A DNA stretch of 8,157 bases from Propionibacteriaceae bacterium. GTDB taxonomy: Bacteria; Actinomycetota; Actinomycetes; Propionibacteriales; Propionibacteriaceae. Below, one piece after another: positions 1 to 5,900 of the stretch. How positions within the stretch are numbered: the stretch's first letter is position 1; every line of letters starts with the position of its first letter. Position numbers and translations under genes: made by a program. The notes beneath the pieces are model-generated. The model saw only the letters and a program-made list of their open reading frames with translations. It did no database searches and was not told the DNA's origin. The DNA lies in contig JAIRVA010000301.1 in the NCBI GenBank assembly GCA_031254155.1, forward strand, positions 1 to 8,157. The letters run 5' to 3'.

Positions 1-367
1 GACCGGCGTGGTGCGAACCCGCCATCGGGTGCGATCCCACGTAGCGCGCGAGATCGGCACCCGCCGCCGCCACCGCCGCCAGGATCGGCGACTTCACCGA
101 CGCCACGTCGGTCACCGTGGCCTGGGGGAACTCGGCCAGGGCGGCGAGGACGACCGCCGCCGCGACGGCTGGTGGTACGGCGACGACGACAAAACCGACG
201 TCAACCGGCTCGTCCACCAACCCGGCGCCCAGGCCGGCGGCGACCAGAGCGTGGCTGGAGGTTTGGTCGCGGAGGAATACCCGGTCGCCCAACGCCGTCA
301 GCGCCAGGCCCAGACTGGTCCCGATCAGCCCCGTTCCGATGATCAGGACCGACCGGGGCTCACTCAC
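1..367 (-). CDS. tyrA: Prephenate dehydrogenase, N-terminal part (cut by window edge)
   Basis: Prephenate dehydrogenase makes 4-hydroxyphenylpyruvate from prephenate with NAD(P)+, in the tyrosine branch of aromatic amino acid synthesis in the cytoplasm. Only the first 122 residues lie in the window. The N-terminus is a Rossmann nucleotide-binding fold: residues 7-20 read VLIIGTGLIGTSLG, with glycines at 11, 13 and 16. Residues 86-92 (TDVASVK) and 111-117 (GSHPMAG) match conserved family motifs, and the His of the second (residue 113) corresponds to the active-site His of TyrA proteins. I chose the GTG at 365-367, which overlaps the end of prcA by 8 bases; another in-frame GTG lies directly before it at 368-370. 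There is no strong ribosome binding site, so translation is probably coupled to prcA. The C-terminal dimerisation region, and any ACT domain, would lie outside the window. Other members of this NAD-binding family, such as arogenate dehydrogenase, cannot be fully excluded. Confidence 0.87.
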   Translation of the reverse strand, partial: MSEPRSVLIIGTGLIGTSLGLALTALGDRVFLRDQTSSHALVAAGLGAGLVDEPVDVGFVVVAVPPAVAAAVVLAALAEFPQATVTDVASVKSPILAAVAAAGADLARYVGSHPMAGSHHAG

Positions 368-1163
368 CACTGTCGGCCGTCTTGACACGACGCCGCCGTA
401 CTGGCTTGTCAGGAGCAGCTTCGGTCTCTGGAACGACGGCCTTGGCCTTCCGCGTCCGGCGGGGCGGCCTGGCTTCGGTCAGCCCGACGATCTCTTCCTG
501 CGTGAGGCGGCGGAACTTGCGCGCGCCCACCCGGGTCCGGTCGAGCACCGCGACCTCGAGGGCCGCGGGCGTGAGTTCCGTGCCGCGCGGATCGGCGATC
601 AGCGCCTGGATGGCGACACGGAGACACTCGGCGAGGCCGAGATCCGGGGAGTACGCCGGCAGCATGGCCGCGCCCACCGCCTCCGCCGCACCACCGATGA
701 CCGTGAAATTGGCCTCGTCGGAGATCGACCCGTCGAAGCTCAGGCGGTAGATCTCGTCGGTGTCGGGCGTCGTACCGACCTCGGCCAAGACCATCTCGAC
801 CTCGTACGGCTTCTCCATGACCTGGGAGAAAATCGCGCCGAGCAACTGCGCGTACCCCCCGGCGAGCATCCGGCCGGTGACATCGTGGCGGTCGTACGCG
901 TACCCCCGGATGTCAGCGTGCCGGATCCCGGCGACGCGCAAGTTCTCAAACTCGTTGTACCGCCCGACCGCCGCGAACCCGATGCGGTCGTAGATCTCGG
1001 CCATCTTGTGCAGCGTCCGGGAGTGGTTCTCGCCGACGAACAGGATGCCATCGTCATAGCGCGCGATGATGACGGAACGCCCCTTGGCGATGCCGGCGCG
1101 GGCGAACTCGGCCCGGTCCTTGATCTGCTGCTCGGGCGAGACATAAAACATGGGTTGGCTCAT
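360..1163 (-). CDS. prcA: 20S proteasome alpha subunit
   Basis: This is the non-catalytic alpha subunit, whose seven-membered rings cap the beta rings of the bacterial 20S proteasome and gate substrate entry. The 267 residues align throughout with mycobacterial PrcA as I remember it. Landmarks are YVSPEQQ near the N-terminus (residues 7-13), SRTLHKMAEIYDRIGFAA (48-65), the strongly conserved RGYAYDR (86-92) and KPYEVEMVLAEV (118-129). Lys53 sits where actinobacterial PrcA carries the lysine that contacts the C-terminus of the Mpa/ARC ATPase. The ATG start has a good GGAGG four bases upstream and overlaps the prcB stop as ATGA, so the two genes are coupled. The protein is about 20 residues longer than the mycobacterial one because of an unusual Arg/Lys-rich tail (residues 232-261, including RRTRKAK and RRRR), whereas the mycobacterial tail is acidic or neutral. 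The next gene downstream is tyrA, not the often-seen pafA. Confidence 0.96.
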   Translation of the reverse strand: MSQPMFYVSPEQQIKDRAEFARAGIAKGRSVIIARYDDGILFVGENHSRTLHKMAEIYDRIGFAAVGRYNEFENLRVAGIRHADIRGYAYDRHDVTGRMLAGGYAQLLGAIFSQVMEKPYEVEMVLAEVGTTPDTDEIYRLSFDGSISDEANFTVIGGAAEAVGAAMLPAYSPDLGLAECLRVAIQALIADPRGTELTPAALEVAVLDRTRVGARKFRRLTQEEIVGLTEARPPRRTRKAKAVVPETEAAPDKPVRRRRVKTADSGE

Positions 1164-1975
1164 TTCGCCTCCGGTCCGTCGGGTCGCAGGGCCCGGGACT
1201 CCAAGACCCGGCGCGTGATGGCTTCAACCTCGGCCGGCTCGGTCTCGCGCGCCCCCTCGGCGCTGACCGTGATCAGGACGGGGTAGATGTGCCGCAGAAC
1301 GTCCGGCCCGCTCGTGGCGGCGTCATCGTCGGCGGCGTCGAACAAGGCCTGGACGCACATCACCTGGGCCGCTTCGAGGCTCGCGGCGGGCGAGTACAGC
1401 TTCTTCAGCGACCCTCGCGCGAACAGCGAACCCGAGCCGATGGCGTGGTACCCGGTCTCCTCGTAGCAGCCGCCGGTCGCGTCGTACGAGAAGATGCGCG
1501 CCTTGTCACGCTCGCGGTCCCAGCCTACGAACAATGGCAGGACCACGAACCCCTGCAGCGCCAGTCCCAGGTGGCCGCGGATCATGGACGCCAAGCGATT
1601 AGCCTTGCCATTGAGGGTGAGCGGCGCTCCCTCGAGCTTCTCGTAGTGTTCGAGTTCGACGCGGTACAACCGGACCAGATCCATGGCGAGGCCCGCCGAC
1701 CCGGCGATCCCGATGGCCGAGAAGTCGTCGGCCACGAAGACCTTCTGGATGTCCCGCTGCGCGATCATCGACCCCATGGTGGCCCGCCGGTCGCCGGCCA
1801 GAATCACTCCCGTCGGCGTCGCGACGGCCACGATAGTTGTCGCAGTGGGGCTGAGTTCGCCCGCCCGTACCCCCGCGCCCGCGGGCAACAGCTCCGGCGA
1901 GGTACGACCGAGGAACTCCGTGAAGGAACTCGTCGGGTCGCCGAGGAAGGCCCGCGTCATCTCATCAGTGTTCAC
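1160..1975 (-). CDS. prcB: 20S proteasome beta subunit (precursor)
   Basis: This is the catalytic beta subunit of the 20S proteasome, an N-terminal-threonine hydrolase made as a precursor and activated by removal of a propeptide. The precursor is 271 residues. The propeptide keeps the actinobacterial SSFTEFL (16-22) and PELLP (27-31) signature. The predicted nucleophile is Thr46 in TTIVAV, and the usual partners follow at the right spacing: Asp62 in GDRR (mature Asp17) and Lys78 in QKVF (mature Lys33). ELEHYEKLEG (107-116), GSGSLFA (180-186) and the AADDDAATSGPD segment near the C-terminus are also family hallmarks. The mature chain would be 226 residues. The oddity is Ala45 before the nucleophile, where the family normally has Gly. 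The start is GTG at 1973-1975, with no Shine-Dalgarno sequence but a -10 box seven bases upstream, which suggests a leaderless mRNA. An in-frame ATG at codon 6 is an alternative start. prcA follows with a 4-base overlap. Confidence 0.96.
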   Translation of the reverse strand: MNTDEMTRAFLGDPTSSFTEFLGRTSPELLPAGAGVRAGELSPTATTIVAVATPTGVILAGDRRATMGSMIAQRDIQKVFVADDFSAIGIAGSAGLAMDLVRLYRVELEHYEKLEGAPLTLNGKANRLASMIRGHLGLALQGFVVLPLFVGWDRERDKARIFSYDATGGCYEETGYHAIGSGSLFARGSLKKLYSPAASLEAAQVMCVQALFDAADDDAATSGPDVLRHIYPVLITVSAEGARETEPAEVEAITRRVLESRALRPDGPEAK

Positions 1976-1982
1976 CCGGTCA

Positions 1983-1988
1983 AGTGTA
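1983..1988 (-). promoter_or_regulatory. Predicted -10 box of the prcB-prcA-tyrA operon (leaderless type)
   Basis: On the minus strand this reads TACACT, a good match to the actinobacterial TANNNT -10 element. It is followed by seven bases and then the GTG of prcB, so transcription would begin at or next to the start codon. The absence of a Shine-Dalgarno sequence before that GTG fits leaderless translation. No convincing -35 box is visible. This is inference from sequence only. Confidence 0.55.
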
Positions 1989-1995
1989 GACGGTT

Positions 1996-2027
1996 CACTC
2001 CCGGTGAGTGGCGGCTTCTCACCGGTG
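1996..2027. repeat. Inverted repeats in the divergent prcB / toxin-antitoxin promoter region
   Basis: A perfect 5-base inverted repeat, CACTC-(5)-GAGTG, spans 1996-2010. It is followed ten bases later by the perfect 8-base palindrome CACCGGTG at 2020-2027. Both share the core CCGGTG and could be paired operator half-sites, or chance in GC-rich DNA. They lie between the predicted -10 box of prcB and that of the antitoxin gene, close to where the -35 regions of both promoters would fall, so a regulator bound here could affect both directions. No known operator is recognised. Confidence 0.35.
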
Positions 2028-2056
2028 TGCCGAGGCGGTGCGCCGGGGTGGGGATT

Positions 2057-2074
2057 TAGTATTTATGCTACAAT
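2057..2074 (+). promoter_or_regulatory. Predicted leaderless promoter and operator of the toxin-antitoxin operon
   Basis: This is a short AT-rich patch in GC-rich surroundings. TACAAT at 2069-2074 is a near-consensus -10 box, and the antitoxin ATG begins six bases after it, with no Shine-Dalgarno sequence; the transcript is probably leaderless. Just upstream and overlapping, TAGTATTTATGCTA (2057-2070) is an imperfect dyad in which five of seven base pairs are complementary. Antitoxins of the Phd/YefM type repress their own operon by binding palindromes at the promoter, so this is the best operator candidate. The -35 region is not recognisable. Confidence 0.55.
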
Positions 2075-2080
2075 GTCGGC

Positions 2081-2359
2081 ATGGTGACGATGACCCTGAC
2101 CGAATTCAACCAGAACCCCTCACAGGCGACCAGGCTCGCGGATTCGGGCCAGGTGCTGGTGCTACGGCGAGGCAAGCCAGCCTATCGTCTCGAACGAGTG
2201 GCGGAGCGACCCGGCGACCCGGTCGACGCGCTGGTCCAGGCCGGACTGTTGTCCCCGGCCCGGCGGCAGGGTACCCGGCGTACACCCCTGCCCCACGCCC
2301 AGGCCGGAGCCGATGCCGGCGCGCTGCTCGAGGCGGACCGGAGTCGGCTCGATGGGTGA
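2081..2359 (+). CDS. Phd/YefM-family antitoxin of a type II toxin-antitoxin pair
   Basis: This is a 92-residue antitoxin expected to neutralise the PIN toxin encoded directly downstream and to repress the shared promoter. The N-terminal half has the Phd/YefM DNA-binding pattern: TLTEFNQNPSQ (residues 5-15), a helix running into DSGQVLVLRRGKP (21-33), then a strand ending in YRLERV. The C-terminal half is Ala/Arg-rich, probably disordered until bound, and ends in an ALLEADRSRL helix that should contact the toxin. The ATG at 2081 is preferred because it lies six bases after a -10 box; the ATG at codon 4 would also leave the domain intact. The stop overlaps the toxin start by 8 bases, the usual arrangement for coupled antitoxin-toxin genes. 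The family is clear; the pairing with the toxin is inferred from adjacency. Confidence 0.85.
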   Translation: MVTMTLTEFNQNPSQATRLADSGQVLVLRRGKPAYRLERVAERPGDPVDALVQAGLLSPARRQGTRRTPLPHAQAGADAGALLEADRSRLDG

Positions 2360-2891
2360 GCTGCGCACCTGGTACGTCGACTCGTCCGTCGTCTTGCGGG
2401 CCATCGTCGACCAGTCCCCGGCCGCGCGAGCCTGGTTCGAGGAGCGGATCGAGGCCGGCGACCGGCTCGTCGCTTCCCGGCTGATGGAAGTCGAGGTCCG
2501 CCGCGTCGCCCAGAACCTCGGCGTCAGCCAAGACCTCGTGAACGAGTACGTCGACGAGTTCTGGCTGCTGACCGTGGACGACGATCTACTCGCCGAAGCC
2601 ATCGCCCTGCCCGAGCGGCTGGGCGGCGCCGACGCGATCCACGTCGCGTCCGCGCTGCGCCTCGGATCGGACGTACTGATCCTGGTCACCCACGACCGCC
2701 AAATGGCGACGGCGGCGGGGCACCTCGGTTTTGTCGTCGTCGATCCGGTCACCGACGATCCGCCGTGCTACCCGGTGGACCGCTTCCCGGTCTTCCCACC
2801 CGTACCCGGACACGTCGTCACCGACGACCTCGTCGCCCGGCACCGGGAGGAGTCCACTTGCCCAAGTTCCGACACCAAAACGGCCGGTTGA
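2352..2891 (+). CDS. PIN-domain ribonuclease toxin, VapC-like
   Basis: This is a 179-residue PIN-domain protein, expected to be a Mg2+-dependent ribonuclease toxin that cuts RNA and halts translation when its antitoxin is lost. The acidic residues of the PIN active site are visible in order: Asp10 in YVDSSVVLRA, Glu48 in MEVEVRR, Asp94 in GADAIHVASA and Asp115 in THDRQM. The PIN fold should end around residue 132 (FVVVDP). VapC proteins are usually about 130-145 residues long, so the remaining roughly 47 residues are an unusual Pro- and Asp-rich tail (PPCYPVDRFPVFPPVPG, then TDDLVARHREE). I chose the ATG at 2352, which has GGAG eight bases upstream and overlaps the antitoxin stop. An ATG at 2313 lies inside the antitoxin gene and would add only residues foreign to the fold. 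The target RNA cannot be inferred. Confidence 0.88.
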   Translation: MGELRTWYVDSSVVLRAIVDQSPAARAWFEERIEAGDRLVASRLMEVEVRRVAQNLGVSQDLVNEYVDEFWLLTVDDDLLAEAIALPERLGGADAIHVASALRLGSDVLILVTHDRQMATAAGHLGFVVVDPVTDDPPCYPVDRFPVFPPVPGHVVTDDLVARHREESTCPSSDTKTAG

Positions 2892-2893
2892 GG

Positions 2894-2952
2894 CGACACA
2901 ACTTGAGCAGTTGACCACCGTGGGCTGAGGATCAACTACCCACATTGTGTCG
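2894..2952. terminator. Nested inverted repeat between convergent genes, possible bidirectional terminator
   Basis: CGACACAA (2894-2901) is perfectly complementary to TTGTGTCG (2945-2952). Nested inside, AGTTGA (2909-2914) pairs with TCAACT (2932-2937). The two stems are separated by 7 bases on each side, so the folded form is an 8-base stem, a symmetric internal loop, a 6-base stem and a 17-base loop. The element starts just after the toxin stop (2891) and lies 20 bases beyond the stop of the giant minus-strand gene, where a shared terminator belongs. There is no T-tract on either strand and the stems are not GC-rich, so a classical intrinsic terminator is not assured. Confidence 0.45.
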
Positions 2953-2971
2953 GTACGCCACTGGCTGTCGG

Positions 2972-5900
2972 TCAGGCAAGACGCCGTCTGAGCAGCCCGG
3001 CCCCGATGAGTACGGCCACAACCAGGCCAGCCACTGCCCCCGTACCCGTACCCGGCGTCGCGGCCACCGCACCGCCACCCGGTACGGACGGACCCGCCGC
3101 CACCTCAAACTCCACCGTCACCGTCCCCGACGACTCACCGACGAACACGACCGTATGCTTACCCGCCGTAAAGTCGAGCGGTACGGCAAACGACACCGGG
3201 ACCGACCCGTCAACCCCAGCCGTCTTCACCCCCAACACCAACGGCTCCGAATGCACGCTCACCGTCACCTGCTCCCCCGGCAAGAAACCCAACCCCGTCG
3301 CCGTCTGAGTCTCACCCACCGTCCGGACCGGCTGGTCAATCACCGCCGCGATGAAGTTCACGTCCACCGGATCAGCCACCGCCAACCCGTCCAACAACAC
3401 CGACACCCCGAACCGGCCCGGCTCCGGCGACGCCACCGTGAACTCATACACCCCCGCCGCCGTCTCCGCGATGTCACCCACCACGACACTCGACGGCACC
3501 GACACCGTCAACGAACCGGCCAACCCCGGCCGCGGGTGCCCCGCACCATCAACCAACGTCGTCACAACCGTGCACGCATCCGTACCACCCGCCAGGCGAG
3601 CCACCCCACCCGTCGTCGTCGCCGATCCCTGCTCAACCGCCACCGACGTCGCTGGCGCCGACGGTACCCACTGCGCGTACACCGTCATATCCGCCGTTAT
3701 CGGCGTGCCGACCGTCAACACTGTGCCCGTACCATCAGCCGATGTATTCCACCCTGCGAATCGGTAACTCATCCCAACAGCCTCGTCGGCTGCCCGCACC
3801 GGGTCAACCGGCAAAGACACCGTATTCCCGTCGACAACGGCCACCATCGTTAACGCCGGCGCCCCGCCGTTCCCGTCGAACGTCACCGTCCACGCGCCCC
3901 GTACTACTGGGAACCACTGGGCATACACTGTCACGTCAGTGTCAACAACTGTCGCGGCACTGAACGCAGTCCCCGACCCATCCGCGGCCGTGTTCCACTC
4001 AGTGAAGACAAACCCTTCACGAGTCGGCGGGATAGGTAATGCGACCATTTCGCCCGGGCCGGTAGTTGTCGTCGTTAGCGCCGGAGCGCCGCCGTTTCCG
4101 TCAAATGCGACTGTGACGCTTTGTGCTGGAGAAGCGACGACCTCGAACGAAGCCGATGTGCGACCTGATTCCGTACCCGCAAACACTACTTCTCCAGCGC
4201 CAGCCGTGGCGTCCTCGGGCACCATGAACACCACCTCAACCGTGCCGCTCCCGTCCGCCGTCAAGTACCCCAGGTCCAAGCTGGGCCCAGAAACAGTCAC
4301 ACGCACTAACTCACCGGCCACGAAGCCCTGGCCTTTCGCCGTTACTTGTCGTCCCGTGATAACCGCCGCCGGAGTTGTGGCAGAGATGAAGTGAACAGCA
4401 ACCGGTGTTCCAACGCGCGCTCCGTCCAACGTGATCCATGCATCAAAGGAGCCCGGAGTTGTCGATGTGAATGAGGCAGAGTACGTCCCATCTCCCTTGT
4501 CAACAAACGAGGACACGGTGAGTCCAACGGGAGCACTTACTGCCAACGACTGGGCCGCACCCAGTACCGGCGCACCCCCGCCGCCACTCAGCGTTACCAG
4601 GATTTGGTAGGCGTCTGCGCCATCCGCTTGCCGAGCGGATCCCGAAGTGACTGCTCCAGGTGTCAAGTCCAGTTCGATATCAGAGACCCGCGCGACCGCC
4701 GCATCATTTGGCTCCCAAATCGCGTAAAAATCAGTTGCTCCGCAGAAGTCTTCGGTGAACCCGTAGTTCTGGAGCGACTGACCGGTGCTCGATTGCCACC
4801 TGATGAACGTGTACCCCGGACGGACCGGATCCGACGGGGCCGGAACCGCTGCAATAGCGTTCGGCAAAGTTAGGGTCTGGTTGGCTGGCGTACCACCGGT
4901 CGCGTCAAACGTGACATCGAGCGCCGGGGCGGCCACACCCAGCTCGTACACCCGCTGGTGCTCGCCGTCCTGAGCCTCGACCGTGATCGAGTGCGGGCTC
5001 CCCAGTTTCTCCCAGGTGATGAGAGGCGCCGACACAAGGTTCGCCCGTGACCCTCGATCTCCGGGAACGATCAAAGCGTAGAAGTCATGGGTTGCGGCGG
5101 CGTATGAGACCAGATTCACGGCACAGATTTCGGGTCTGTCCAACGTCAGCGTGTAGTTTGACACCGCCGGGTCGAACGCTGGCGAGAGCGTCCCCTCCGA
5201 TACGGCGAGGTCACCAAGTAGCGCGTCACTCCGCGGGCCCTCCCTGATGATCGTCACCGTGTACGTCTTGGTGGTGCCACCCAAACTTGTTACTCTTACC
5301 TCCAAAACGTTCTGCCCTTCGATAGGGCTGCCTGCGACCACTCTGTTGTTGGACGCTGCCCCCCACTCGCCCGACTTCGAGACAAACGCGACTTGGGCAG
5401 AGTCATCTGCCGCCACCGCGAGCACATTCACGTTCATCGTCTCGTAAGGCACGGTCACGGTGTAGTCGGTCTCCACCAGTGGCCTGAATGCGGGTGTGGG
5501 GTCTGCCTTCACCCATTCGTACTTGTCACCTGCCGTGAAGATCGCCAGCCGGGAAAGATCCGCGTTACCGGCTTGCGTTGGCGTCGTGGTTTCGAGGTAT
5601 GGATCGCTGTTCAGCCACTGCGTGAGTCCAAGGAACGGCAGCGCGACGTTCTCAACGCCGGGCGGGAATGTCGGAAGCACGCCGAACTCCGACAGGAAGT
5701 CAGCAACCGCCAACCCCTGGTGACGTACCGGTGACGAGACGAGTTCGATATTGATCTCGCCAAGGATCTGGCACGTCCACTTCGTGACGGGAATACTGTT
5801 ACCACCAGGCTGCAGCAGAATGTCATTCATCATCCCCACGAAGTCCTGAGCGGCTCCCGCCTGAGATGTCGCCTTAGCCTTCGCCTCCTCATACTGTTTC

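Noticed and set aside
117..1286. Long plus-strand open frame (389 codons) opposite prcA and the end of prcB
   Set aside because: It is the shadow of G/C-rich third positions in the real genes. The predicted protein is low-complexity Arg/Gly/Asp-rich with no recognisable domain, and the opposite strand encodes clear proteasome subunits.
2313..2351. Upstream ATG extending the PIN toxin by 13 codons
   Set aside because: It lies inside the antitoxin gene, adds residues unrelated to the PIN fold, and the ATG at 2352 has a GGAG at the right distance and the usual overlap with the antitoxin stop.
2162..2752. Minus-strand open frames opposite the toxin-antitoxin genes
   Set aside because: Their products are Ser/Arg/Pro-rich shadows without family features; the plus strand has matching Phd and PIN patterns.
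2894..2952. Inverted repeat as the terminal repeat of an insertion sequence or an attachment site
   Set aside because: The arms are only 59 bases apart, no transposase or integrase is present, and no target-site duplication is visible.
2945..3853. Long plus-strand open frame (302 codons) opposite the stalk of the surface protein
   Set aside because: The product is an Arg/His/Pro-rich string without domain features, produced by the strong codon bias of the minus-strand gene.
3098..4921. CRISPR-like or other DNA-level repeat array in the surface protein gene
   Set aside because: The repetition is at protein level with domain-sized periods; the best-conserved 39-base copies differ at 8 positions, mostly at third codon positions.
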